From assembly GCF_031456835.1 (NCBI RefSeq), contig NZ_JAVDVK010000001.1:2232001-2296000 (forward strand): 64,000 bases of DNA, given 5' to 3'. The position numbers were made by a program, and so were the translations under genes. The DNA is from Leifsonia shinshuensis. Its GTDB lineage: Bacteria; Actinomycetota; Actinomycetes; Actinomycetales; Microbacteriaceae. The first letter of the stretch is position 1. Every line of letters starts with the position of its first letter. Below are positions 27,909 through 35,921 of the stretch, in pieces. The notes under the pieces are model-generated. The model did no database searches and was not told the origin of the DNA. It worked only from the letters and a program-made list of their open reading frames with translations.

Positions 27909-28634
27909 ATGAACACAGCACCATCCCCCGACTCCGCACCTGCCTCCGCACCCGCCCTCGTCGCGACCGGCCTCGTCAAGAGCTACGGTCCCTCCACCGC
28001 CCTCGCCGGGGTGGATGTCCGCGTCGCCGCCGGCGAGTCCGTCGCCATCATGGGCGCGTCCGGCTCGGGCAAGACGACGCTGCTGCACTGCCTGGCCGGG
28101 ATCGTCCGTCCGGACAGCGGAGCCGTGGTCCTCACCACCGGCTCCGGCCGGTTCGACGTCACCGGGATGGACGAGACCGGCAGGTCGCGCCTCCGACGGG
28201 AGGAGTTCGGTTTCGTCTTCCAGCAGGGACTTCTGCTGCCGGAGCTGACCGCAGTCGAGAACGTGGCGCTTCCCCTCATGCTGACCGGATCCGATCGCCG
28301 CTCGGCCGAATCGACGGCGGCCGGCTGGCTGGCCGACCTCGGCCTCGCCGGTCTCGAGTCGCGCCGCATCGGCGAGCTCTCCGGCGGCCAGGCGCAGCGC
28401 GTGGCGATCGCCCGCGCGCAGACCACCGGCGCGTCGGTCGTGTTCGCGGACGAACCGACCGGAGCACTCGACTCGGTGACCTCCGCGGAGGTGATGGATG
28501 CGCTCATCCGCTCCACCACGGGACGGGGGCGGTCGCTGGTGGTCGTCACCCACGACGAGTCCGTCGCCGCGCGCTGCGCGCGCACCGTGCGCCTCGCGGA
28601 CGGGCGGATCGTGGACGGGGTGAGCGCGCGATGA
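27909..28634 (+). CDS. ABC transporter ATP-binding protein (LolD/MacB type)
   Basis: 241 aa. Walker A GASGSGKTTLL (about residue 52), Q-loop FGFVFQQGLLLPELTAVENV, signature LSGGQAQRVAIARA, Walker B SVVFADEPTGALDS and switch His in VVTHDE are all intact. It powers the FtsX-like permease encoded next with a 4-bp overlap. Such pairs handle lipoproteins, peptides or antimicrobials. CAGGCT six nt before ATG 27909 suggests a leaderless start. Confidence 0.93.
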   Translation: MNTAPSPDSAPASAPALVATGLVKSYGPSTALAGVDVRVAAGESVAIMGASGSGKTTLLHCLAGIVRPDSGAVVLTTGSGRFDVTGMDETGRSRLRREEFGFVFQQGLLLPELTAVENVALPLMLTGSDRRSAESTAAGWLADLGLAGLESRRIGELSGGQAQRVAIARAQTTGASVVFADEPTGALDSVTSAEVMDALIRSTTGRGRSLVVVTHDESVAARCARTVRLADGRIVDGVSAR

Positions 28635-29962
28635 CCACCCTCCGTCTCGCCTGGCTGTTCGCCCGGCGCAGCGGCTCCGACCGGTCGACGGTCGCGCTGC
28701 CGCTGACCGCCTTCGCCGTCGTCACCGCCCTCCTGATCATCGTCGCCGGAGGGGCGCAGGCCTTCTTCTCGTGGACCGACGACCGCGCGGGGCTCTACCA
28801 GGTGCTGGCCGTCGTCGCGCTATCGCTGCTGGTGGCGCCGCTCCTCGCGCTCGGTGGCTCGGCGGCCCGGCTGTCGGCACGCCGACGCGACGACCGGCTC
28901 GCCGGTCTGCGGCTGCTCGGGGCCACCCCCCGGATGGTGAAGAGCCTGGCCGTCATCGAGTCGGCCGGCCTCGCCCTGGCGGGTGCCGTCCTGGGCGTGG
29001 TGCTCGCCGTCGCCGCCTCGCCGCTGGTGGCGATCATCCCCTTCCGCGGCGCGCCGCTCGGCCCGTCGTCGCTGCTCGCTCCGGTCGGCATTCTGGCGAT
29101 GGTCGCGGGCGTGGTCGTGCTCTCGGCCGTCAGCGCCGTCGTCGGGCTTCGTCGTGTCGTGCTCTCACCGCTGGGCATCCGCACCCGGCAGCAGGCTCCG
29201 CGCATCCATTGGGTCAGGGCGATCGCCACGGTGCTGGCCCTGGCCGCGATCGTCGGGCTGATGGCGCTGGTCCAGGTCGTGCCCGACCTCGGCGTGGTGC
29301 TGGTCGTGCTCACCATCGCCTTCGCGGGCAGCCTCACCGTCTCGCACCTCGTCGGCCCGTGGCTGCTGCGGGTGCTCGCCTCCCGGCAGGCGCGGCGGGC
29401 GACGACCGCGCGCCGCCTGCTCGCCGCCCGCAGCATCCTGGAATCGCCCAAGGCGGCCTGGCGCCAGGTCTCCGGTGTGACCATGACGAGCTTCGTCGCC
29501 GTCGTTGCCGGCGTCGGCCTGGCGGTCATGGATGCGGCAGGCGGGTCGGCGGACGCCGAGACCCGCCAGCTCGTCGCCGACCTCCGCACGGGCGTGATCA
29601 TCACCCTGATCGTCTCCTTCCTCATGGTCGCGTGCTCGGTCGGCGTCAACCAGGCCGCGGCGATCCTCGACCGGCGCGACCTCTACGTCAGCCTGGACCG
29701 GATCGGGATGCCCGTCGCCGAGATGAACGCCGCCCGCAGCCGCGCCGTGCTGTGGCCGCTGCGGATCACGTCGATCGGTTCCGCCGTGACCGCCGCCGTC
29801 GTCCTCTTCCCGCTGACCGGTCTGAGCCTGCTCCTGTCGCCGTTCACGCTCGCGACGATCGCGGGCTGTCTCGCGGCGGGCATCGGCCTGGTCTGGGGCG
29901 CGCTGCGCGCGACGCGGCCGGTGCTCTCCCGGGTGCTTGCGGAGCCGTCACCGAGCCTGTGA
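28631..29962 (+). CDS. FtsX-like ABC permease
   Basis: 443 aa, ATG overlapping the ATPase stop. Two sets of membrane helices, with the intracellular RDDRLAGLRLLGATPRMVKS segment that couples FtsX-type permeases to their ATPase. It lacks the large periplasmic MacB domain and resembles bacteriocin or antimicrobial-peptide exporters and resistance pumps. Substrate not predictable. Confidence 0.9.
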   Translation: MTTLRLAWLFARRSGSDRSTVALPLTAFAVVTALLIIVAGGAQAFFSWTDDRAGLYQVLAVVALSLLVAPLLALGGSAARLSARRRDDRLAGLRLLGATPRMVKSLAVIESAGLALAGAVLGVVLAVAASPLVAIIPFRGAPLGPSSLLAPVGILAMVAGVVVLSAVSAVVGLRRVVLSPLGIRTRQQAPRIHWVRAIATVLALAAIVGLMALVQVVPDLGVVLVVLTIAFAGSLTVSHLVGPWLLRVLASRQARRATTARRLLAARSILESPKAAWRQVSGVTMTSFVAVVAGVGLAVMDAAGGSADAETRQLVADLRTGVIITLIVSFLMVACSVGVNQAAAILDRRDLYVSLDRIGMPVAEMNAARSRAVLWPLRITSIGSAVTAAVVLFPLTGLSLLLSPFTLATIAGCLAAGIGLVWGALRATRPVLSRVLAEPSPSL

Positions 29963-29991
29963 CCGGTCCGCCGGTCCAGTAGGGTCGAGGC

Positions 29992-30312
29992 ATGGGAGAG
30001 AACCGGGAGCGCGAGATGGAGGATGCGCTGGCGCAGCTGCACAGCATCCGTCAGAGCATCGACAACATCGACGCGGCGGTCATCCACATGCTCGCGGAGC
30101 GGTTCAAGTTCACCCAGCAGGTGGGCGCGCTGAAGGCCGAGCACGGACTGCCCCCGGCCGACCCGGAGCGCGAGAAGGAGCAGATCCAGCGGCTGCGCGC
30201 GCTGGCGGAGGAGAGCCACCTCGACCCCGCGTTCGCGGAGAAGTTCCTGACCTTCATCGTCGCCGAGGTCATCCACCACCACGAGCGCATCGCCGGCGAG
30301 AACGGTCGCTGA
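29992..30312 (+). CDS. Chorismate mutase, AroQ type
   Basis: 106 aa, all-helical monofunctional enzyme turning chorismate into prephenate. Active-site basics are visible: the Arg in LHSIRQSIDNIDAAVIHML, KFTQQVGALKAEHG with its catalytic Lys, and ADPEREKEQIQRLRALAEE. TAGGGT lies at 29980-29985, 6 nt before ATG, indicating a leaderless mRNA. The SDR gene begins 4 bp after its stop. Confidence 0.93.
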   Translation: MGENREREMEDALAQLHSIRQSIDNIDAAVIHMLAERFKFTQQVGALKAEHGLPPADPEREKEQIQRLRALAEESHLDPAFAEKFLTFIVAEVIHHHERIAGENGR

Positions 30313-30316
30313 GCCG

Positions 30317-31240
30317 GTGGGCTGGGATGCGGCGTCCCTGCCGGACGCGAGCGGCCGCACGGTCGTCATCACCGGCGCGAACGCGGGCGTGGGCTACTTC
30401 ACCGCCGAGCAGCTCGCGCGCGCCGGAGCGCACGTCGTGCTGGCCTGCCGCGACCCCGAGCGCGCGGAGGCCGCGGTCTCGGCGATCCGCCGCAGGGTCA
30501 CCCGCGCGAGCGTGGAGGCGATGCCGCTCGACGTGACCGATCGCCGTTCCATCGACGCAGCCGCGGAGGCGATCCTCGAGCACGGCACAGTGGATGCGCT
30601 GGTCCTGAACGCAGGGATCGTGCACCCTCCCCGGTCTCGGCGGACCGATGACGAGGGCAACGAGCTCGTGCTCTCCACGAACGTCCTCGGCCACTTCCGG
30701 CTGGTGGCGCGCGCCCTGCCCGCGCTCACCTCCGCTCCGGACGCGCGCGTCGTGACCCTCGGCTCGCTGGCCAGCCGTCTCGGCCGCCTCCGCCTCGACG
30801 ACCTGCAGCTGGAACGGTCGTACACGTCGTGGCGGGCGTACGCGGGGTCGAAGATCGCCGCTCAGGCCTTCGGCTTCGAATTGGACCGGCGATTCCGCGC
30901 CTCGGCGACGCCGGTGCGAAGCATCGTGGTGCACCCCGGGTACTCGACCTCGGGTCGCACGCCGGGCATCCGCGGGGTCAATCAGCCGACACGGCTGAAG
31001 CGCTTCGCCGACAACCTCCAGGCGGCCTGGACGCAGGGCAAGGACGACGGCGCCCACGTGCCGGTCCGGGCCGTGCTCGACGCGGACATCGAGGGCGGCG
31101 ACTACCTCGGCCCAGCGCTCTGGACCAAGGGCGCCCCGGTCCACGCACCCGCCACCCGGGCGTCGCGGTCGCCGCGGCTCGGAGCGCGCCTGTGGCCGCT
31201 GCTCGAGCAGGCCTCCGGCCAGCCGTTCGCCCTGCTCTGA
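30317..31240 (+). CDS. Short-chain dehydrogenase/reductase
   Basis: 307 aa from GTG 30317. Cofactor motif TGANAGVGYF near residue 17, LNAG strand, and the YxxxK pair in YAGSKIAAQ (about 175). Similar to retinol-dehydrogenase/protochlorophyllide-reductase-like SDRs (WRAYAGSK, VVHPGYSTS). NADP preference is suggested by the basic residues in ACRDPERA. Substrate unknown; co-transcribed with chorismate mutase, with no obvious functional link. Confidence 0.88.
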   Translation: MGWDAASLPDASGRTVVITGANAGVGYFTAEQLARAGAHVVLACRDPERAEAAVSAIRRRVTRASVEAMPLDVTDRRSIDAAAEAILEHGTVDALVLNAGIVHPPRSRRTDDEGNELVLSTNVLGHFRLVARALPALTSAPDARVVTLGSLASRLGRLRLDDLQLERSYTSWRAYAGSKIAAQAFGFELDRRFRASATPVRSIVVHPGYSTSGRTPGIRGVNQPTRLKRFADNLQAAWTQGKDDGAHVPVRAVLDADIEGGDYLGPALWTKGAPVHAPATRASRSPRLGARLWPLLEQASGQPFALL

Positions 31241-31295
31241 GACTCTCGTCGCATTCCCGTCACGACACGACCGCGCCGCCGTCTTAACAAGCACA

Positions 31296-31316
31296 GCCCG
31301 CGGATCGACCGCGGGC
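31296..31316. terminator. Hairpin between SDR and ABC operon
   Basis: Perfect GCCCGCGG/CCGCGGGC stem with ATCGA loop, 56 bp after the SDR stop and 23 bp before the next start. It may terminate the SDR transcript or lie in the leader of the ABC operon. Confidence 0.45.
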
Positions 31317-31338
31317 GACCGGCGACGGAGGACTGCGC

Positions 31339-32250
31339 GTGATCACACTGGATCGATTGTCGAAACGCTACGGGGATCGGCGCGCGGTGGACGACGTCTC
31401 GGCGACGATCCAGGCGGGTGCGGTCACCGGCTTCCTCGGTCCGAACGGCGCGGGCAAGTCGACGACGATGCGCATGATCATGGGCTTCGACCGGCCGGAT
31501 GCCGGCTCGGCACTCGTCGAGGGACGCCGCTACGCCGACCTGGACGCGCCTTTGCGCACGGTCGGCGCCCTGCTCGACGCGAAGGCGGCCCACCCCGGGC
31601 GCAGCGCCCGGAATCACCTGATCGCCCTCGCCGCGACGAACCGCATCCCACGTCGCCGCGTCGACGAGGTCATCGGGATGACAGGCCTCGAATCGGTCGC
31701 CGACAAGCGCGTCGGCGGCTACTCGCTGGGCATGGGTCAGCGGCTGGGCATCGCGACCGCCATGCTCGGTGATCCGGGCGTCCTCATCCTCGACGAGCCG
31801 GTGAACGGACTCGACCCCGAGGGGGTCCGCTGGGTGCGGGAGTTCACCCGGCAGCTCGCGCGCGAGGGCCGCACCGTGCTGCTCTCGTCGCACCTGATGA
31901 GCGAGATGGCGCAGACGGCCGACCACGTGATCGTGCTCGGCCGCGGCCGGGTGCTGGCGGATGCGCCGATCAGCGAGATCGTCGGCTCGGCTTCCGGTGA
32001 CCACGTCCGGGTGCGCAGCCCACGCGTCGGCGCGCTGACGGCCGCGATCCAGTCCCCGGATGTGACGGTGACACCCGTCGGCGACGACACGGTGGAGGTG
32101 CGCGGTGTCGGAGCACAGGTGATCGGCGACGCCGCCGCGTCGGCGGGCATCCCGGTGCACGAGCTGACCCCGGTCCGTGCATCCCTCGAGGAGGCGTACC
32201 TGGATCTGACGAAGGACGCCGTCGAGTACCGGACGGAGGTCGCACGATGA
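31339..32250 (+). CDS. ABC transporter ATP-binding protein (CcmA/DrrA type)
   Basis: 303 aa from GTG 31339. Walker A GPNGAGKSTTM (about residue 34), a signature region YSLGMGQRLGIATAML, Walker B VLILDEPVNGLDPEG and SSHLMSEM with the switch His are intact. The C-terminal third is the short regulatory extension seen in bacitracin/lantibiotic-type exporters. It overlaps the permease gene by 4 bp. Confidence 0.93.
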   Translation: MITLDRLSKRYGDRRAVDDVSATIQAGAVTGFLGPNGAGKSTTMRMIMGFDRPDAGSALVEGRRYADLDAPLRTVGALLDAKAAHPGRSARNHLIALAATNRIPRRRVDEVIGMTGLESVADKRVGGYSLGMGQRLGIATAMLGDPGVLILDEPVNGLDPEGVRWVREFTRQLAREGRTVLLSSHLMSEMAQTADHVIVLGRGRVLADAPISEIVGSASGDHVRVRSPRVGALTAAIQSPDVTVTPVGDDTVEVRGVGAQVIGDAAASAGIPVHELTPVRASLEEAYLDLTKDAVEYRTEVAR

Positions 32251-33089
32251 GCGGCAGTGTCGCGGCACCTGAACGGGAGCGCACCCGACCGCGCGGCGGC
32301 GGAGTCAGCTTCGGCGGCATCCTGTCGTCGGAGTGGGTCAAGCTGCGATCGCTGCGGTCGACGTGGTGGGTCGCCAGCAGCCTCGTCGTCCTGGGCGTGG
32401 CGATCAGCGCACTCCTGGCGTTCTCCCTCGGCGGCGACGTCCTCGACGACCCGCGGAATCACGACGGCACGAGCACCGTCGCCCTCCCGGTCGGCATCGC
32501 CCTCGCCTTCCTCCAGCTGATCGTCGTGGTGCTCGGTGTGATCTCGATCACCTCGGAGTTCGGGACCGGCATGATCCGCTCCTCGTTCGCCGCTGTCCCC
32601 GGCCGGATCTCCCTGCTCGGAGGCAAGGCCATCATCGTCGGCTCGGCGTCGTTCGTTCTCGGCGCCGTGACGGCTGTGCTCTCGTGGGCGGCCTCGTACG
32701 CGATCCTGGTGGCGCGCGGCGCGTCGATCGCGTTCCCCGACCTCTCCGTCCCGCTCTGGTCGATCCTCGGCACGGCCGGGTGCCTGGCTCTGACCGCGGT
32801 CTTCGGGCTCGCCGTCGGCGCGATCGTCCGGTCCACCGCCGTCGCGATCTCCATCTGCGTCGGGGTGCTCTTGGTGCTGACCATCGTGGTCCAGATCGTC
32901 ATCGGGGTCACCCAGGCCGAGTGGCTGGCCCACGCGCAGGACTACCTGCTGAGCAACGCGGCGACAGGTGTCGTCATACCCCGAGCCGAAGGCGCGATGG
33001 CCCCGTGGCAGAGCCTCCTCATCGTGGTCGGCTGGGCGGTCGTGCCGCTCGTCGCCGGGCTGGTGCTGGTGCGTCGGCGCGACGTTTGA
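32247..33089 (+). CDS. ABC-2 type permease
   Basis: 280 aa, ATG overlapping the ATPase stop. A leading SEWVKLRSLRSTWW amphipathic stretch then six membrane helices, typical of the ABC2_membrane_4/YhfC-like permeases working with DrrA-type ATPases. It may export an antibiotic or a lipid; substrate unknown. Confidence 0.9.
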   Translation: MSGSVAAPERERTRPRGGGVSFGGILSSEWVKLRSLRSTWWVASSLVVLGVAISALLAFSLGGDVLDDPRNHDGTSTVALPVGIALAFLQLIVVVLGVISITSEFGTGMIRSSFAAVPGRISLLGGKAIIVGSASFVLGAVTAVLSWAASYAILVARGASIAFPDLSVPLWSILGTAGCLALTAVFGLAVGAIVRSTAVAISICVGVLLVLTIVVQIVIGVTQAEWLAHAQDYLLSNAATGVVIPRAEGAMAPWQSLLIVVGWAVVPLVAGLVLVRRRDV

Positions 33090-33094
33090 CCCGC

Positions 33095-33122
33095 TAGGCG
33101 CGCCGGTCGCCCGGCGCGCCTA
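33095..33122. terminator. Bidirectional terminator that contains a stop codon
   Basis: Perfect 12-bp stem TAGGCGCGCCGG with TCGC loop between the convergent permease and the small minus-strand gene. The right arm includes the complement of that gene's TAG stop (33120-33122). Confidence 0.7.
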
Positions 33123-33413
33123 CGCGGCGACGACGATGGAGAGCAGCCGGTGGTCGGCCGGCACCTTGGCGCGGAGGGCATCGCGGGCAGCGTCATAGTC
33201 CGCGCCCTCCGCCTCGAGCTCCTGGACCGCCGACTCGCGGATGACGGCGGTCGCGATGACCCGCCCGCCTCGCGGCATGGCGTTGTGCACCTGGAGGAGG
33301 TCGAATCCGCCGGGCACCTGCGCTTCGATCAGCGCGCGGGCCGACTCCGCATCGTCCGCCTCGGCGGTGAGTTCGCTCGTCAGACTGGTCTGGATGAGTC
33401 CCCGCACCTTCAT
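33120..33413 (-). CDS. Hypothetical small protein (97 aa)
   Basis: MKVRGLIQTSLTSELTAEAD starts a 97-residue alpha/beta protein without membrane helices or cysteines. The pattern of two beta-alpha units (LLQVHNAMPRGGRVIATAVI, then HRLLSIVVAA) is like a small ferredoxin-like fold. It is convergent with the ABC permease and divergent from the Eis-like gene. No function can be assigned. Confidence 0.65.
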   Translation of the reverse strand: MKVRGLIQTSLTSELTAEADDAESARALIEAQVPGGFDLLQVHNAMPRGGRVIATAVIRESAVQELEAEGADYDAARDALRAKVPADHRLLSIVVAA

Positions 33414-33475
33414 GCTCCAACGGTATCGGACGGCCGGACCTGCCGCGGCCGCCCCGCGGCCGATACGGTGAAGGG

Positions 33476-34756
33476 ATGGACTACCGCACCCAGCCCATCG
33501 ATCCCACCTCCGAACGTGACCTCTCCGCGGGCGGCCTGCGCCTCGCGCTGGTCGACACGACCGATGCGGCCGCCTTCGACGGTTGGATCCGCGCCGACTT
33601 CCGGGGCTTCCACAGCGGGCGCCCCAAGGAGGAGGTGCTGGAGGAGGCGCGCGGCTACCTCGGCGGCCGCCGCACCACCGGCGTGTACGACGACGCGATC
33701 CCGACGCGGGAACCGGTCGGCACGGTCAACTCGTGGGTCGCGCCGCTCACCGTCCCGGGCGGCGCCCGCGTCGACGCCTGGGCGATCAGCTCCGTCACCG
33801 TGGCGCCGACGCACCGGCGCCGCGGCATCGCCCGCGCCCTGCTCGGCGGCGAGCTGCGCACCGCGCACGCGCTCGGGGTTCCGCTCGCCATCCTCACCGT
33901 GTCCGAGTCGGTGATCTACGGACGCTGGGGCTTCGGTCCCGCGACGTACGCGACGGCCTGGACGGTCGACACGAAGCGCGTCCGCTGGGCGGGCGCCGAG
34001 ACCACCGGGCGCCTGTCGTTCACCGATCCCGAGGAGTACCGGGACACCGCCGAGCGGGTGCTCGACCGCGTGATGGCGGGCCGGCACGGCGAGATCGGCC
34101 TGGAGACCTACCTGGCCCACCGCCTGACCGGACCGCTGAAGGGCAACACCGAAGCGGACCAGTACCGCCTGGTGCGCTACGACTCGCCGTCCGGCGAGCC
34201 GGAGGGGTTCGTGTCGTACACGGTCAAGGGCGACGACGACTTCACGCGCCACACGGTGGACGTCAGCTACCTGGCGGCGGCCACCGACGAGGCGCTCACC
34301 GCCCTGTGGCGCTACCTGCTGGAGCTCGACCTGGTGGCCAGCGTGAAGGTCTGGACGCGCGGCGTCGACGAGCCGCTGCCCGCGCTGGTCTCCGACATCC
34401 GCGGCGCCCAGGTCACCGCGGTCGAGGACCACCTGTGGGTGCGCATCCTCGACGTCCCGGCGGCGCTGCAGGCGCGGACATACGAGGGCGACGGCTCGAT
34501 CGTGCTCGAGGTGGCCGACGACCTCGGCATGGCCGGCGGCCGCTACCGCCTGACGGTGACGGACGGCCGCGCCGAGGTCGCCACCACCGAGGACGACGCG
34601 GACGTGACCCTGCCCGTGGCCTCGCTGGGCAGCGTGTACCTCGGCCACGACACGGCCCGGGCGCTCGCGCTGGCCGGCCGCATCCAGGGCGACGCCGAGG
34701 CGCTCGATCGGCTGTTCCGCACGGCGGTGCCCCCGCGCCTCAGCACCTGGTTCTGA
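33476..34756 (+). CDS. Eis-like GNAT N-acetyltransferase with SCP2 domain
   Basis: 426 aa, the length and order of mycobacterial Eis: two GNAT folds (about 15-160 and 170-300) and a C-terminal sterol-carrier-like domain. Acetyl-CoA loop: VTVAPTHRRRGIARALL. ESVIYGRWGFGPAT carries the tyrosine that acts as general acid in Eis, and the chain ends in STWF, supplying the free C-terminal Phe carboxylate used as base. Eis proteins acetylate aminoglycosides and lysines; the native substrate here is unknown. TACGGT ends 6 nt before ATG (leaderless). Confidence 0.9.
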   Translation: MDYRTQPIDPTSERDLSAGGLRLALVDTTDAAAFDGWIRADFRGFHSGRPKEEVLEEARGYLGGRRTTGVYDDAIPTREPVGTVNSWVAPLTVPGGARVDAWAISSVTVAPTHRRRGIARALLGGELRTAHALGVPLAILTVSESVIYGRWGFGPATYATAWTVDTKRVRWAGAETTGRLSFTDPEEYRDTAERVLDRVMAGRHGEIGLETYLAHRLTGPLKGNTEADQYRLVRYDSPSGEPEGFVSYTVKGDDDFTRHTVDVSYLAAATDEALTALWRYLLELDLVASVKVWTRGVDEPLPALVSDIRGAQVTAVEDHLWVRILDVPAALQARTYEGDGSIVLEVADDLGMAGGRYRLTVTDGRAEVATTEDDADVTLPVASLGSVYLGHDTARALALAGRIQGDAEALDRLFRTAVPPRLSTWF

Positions 34757-34768
34757 GGCCGGAGCGGC

Positions 34769-35031
34769 CCGAGCGCGTCCGCCTCAGTCGATCAGGTCGT
34801 GGCGCACCACGATCTGATCGCGGGCCGGGCCGACGCCGATCGCGGAGATGCGGGCGCCGGACATGCGCTCGAGGGCGAGCACGTAGTCCTGTGCGTTCTT
34901 CGGCAGGTCCTCGAAGGTGCGGGCGCCGCTGATGTCCTCGGTCCAGCCGGGGAACTCCTCGTAGATCGGCGTCGCGTGGTGGAAGTCGCTCTGCGAGGCC
35001 GGGACCTCGTCGTGGCGCGCGCCGTCCACGT
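34769..35031. repeat. Left direct repeat: copy of the purA 3' end
   Basis: 263 bp matching 42729-42991 in the same orientation at a constant offset of 7960 bp, with five mismatches (34774, 34817, 34832, 34922, 35019). It contains the last 82 codons of purA plus 15 bp after the stop. Identity ends abruptly at 35031. Confidence 0.95.
34784..35031 (-). pseudogene. purA: Truncated purA remnant (C-terminal part only)
   Basis: The frame encodes the last 82 residues of adenylosuccinate synthetase ([20 protein letters not shown] to the end) and breaks at 35031, where unrelated sequence begins. Only one of the five differences from intact purA within the repeat is non-synonymous (Val to Ala beside GxRHDEV). 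It lacks the P-loop and active site, has no start signal, and is the left scar of the purA duplication. Confidence 0.93.
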
Positions 35032-35072
35032 ATCAGCAAGGTGACACCACCCACGTGAACGCTCCCTCAGCC

Positions 35073-35921
35073 TCATTCGCTCCAAGTACTTAGATCGCCT
35101 ATGTCCTCGAGGATCGACCTCGCCATGGGATCTCCATGGTCGACGGCTCGCTGGAGCCACTTGCGGGCGGGGTCTTCCTCGCCTTCCCGGAGCAGTTCGA
35201 TTCCAAGATTTGTCATGGCGTAGGCGTCGCCCAATCGGGACGCTTGCTCATAGAGCACTTTCCCTTCCGCGGCCCTGCCGTGGTCGCACAGGTAGTTCGC
35301 AAGCGGCACCATGCTCTCGACCTCTCCGCGATCCACGCCGTAGCGAAGCACGATAAGAGCTTCGTCGCTGCGCTTGCGGTTCAGGAGGAGCATCGCCAGG
35401 CTGGCACGTGCCCGCGGGTCTGCATCAACAGCCTGTCGAAGCAGCGGTTCCGCTTCGACGTATCGGCCCTCCTCCTCGAGAAGGATTCCGAGTTCCCCAG
35501 CTACATGCTGCTTCAAGGACGGAGCACTTTGCACGCTTCTCAGCAGCCCGATGGCACGGCGCCTCTGGCCCTCCTCAGCCAGATCCAGCGCTCGATTGAA
35601 CACCGCCTGCGGATTACCTCGAGCGATCAACGACTCATAGAGAGAAGTAGCGTCGGCGTCCCCTCGTTCGGCCAGCACCACGGCGAGATTGACTGCGGCC
35701 TCTTCATCACCAGCCTGATTCCACGCGGATCTGTAAGCAATTTCAGCTTCGCGATCGCGGTGAAGGGCCCTGAAGCTGTTCCCGATGTTGAGGCCCACCC
35801 ACGTCGCCCCGAGGCGCTCGGCCTCTCGGAAACGTGCAATCGCCTCCTCATGAGAGCCCGCGGCCGCAAGAGCGTTGCCGTCATCCACCAAAGCTTGTGC
35901 CGTGCGATCGTCGTCATTCAT
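35073..35921 (-). CDS. TPR/Sel1-like repeat protein, putative immunity partner of the Rhs protein
   Basis: 282 aa made of about eight helical-hairpin repeats of 34-36 residues ([60 protein letters not shown]). There is no signal peptide, so it is cytoplasmic. Its ATG overlaps the Rhs stop codon (ATGA), so it is translated from the same message. The gene after an Rhs C-terminus usually encodes the cognate immunity protein; that role here is inferred from position. GC is lower than in neighbours, consistent with transfer. Confidence 0.8.
   Translation of the reverse strand: MNDDDRTAQALVDDGNALAAAGSHEEAIARFREAERLGATWVGLNIGNSFRALHRDREAEIAYRSAWNQAGDEEAAVNLAVVLAERGDADATSLYESLIARGNPQAVFNRALDLAEEGQRRRAIGLLRSVQSAPSLKQHVAGELGILLEEEGRYVEAEPLLRQAVDADPRARASLAMLLLNRKRSDEALIVLRYGVDRGEVESMVPLANYLCDHGRAAEGKVLYEQASRLGDAYAMTNLGIELLREGEEDPARKWLQRAVDHGDPMARSILEDIGDLSTWSE

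Noticed and set aside
31296..31316. Riboswitch upstream of the ABC operon
   Set aside because: Only one simple 8-bp hairpin; no conserved riboswitch core was recognised.
34784..35029. Independent small gene from a GTG at 35029
   Set aside because: The sequence is the purA C-terminus with 98% identity to the copy at 42744; it is a remnant.
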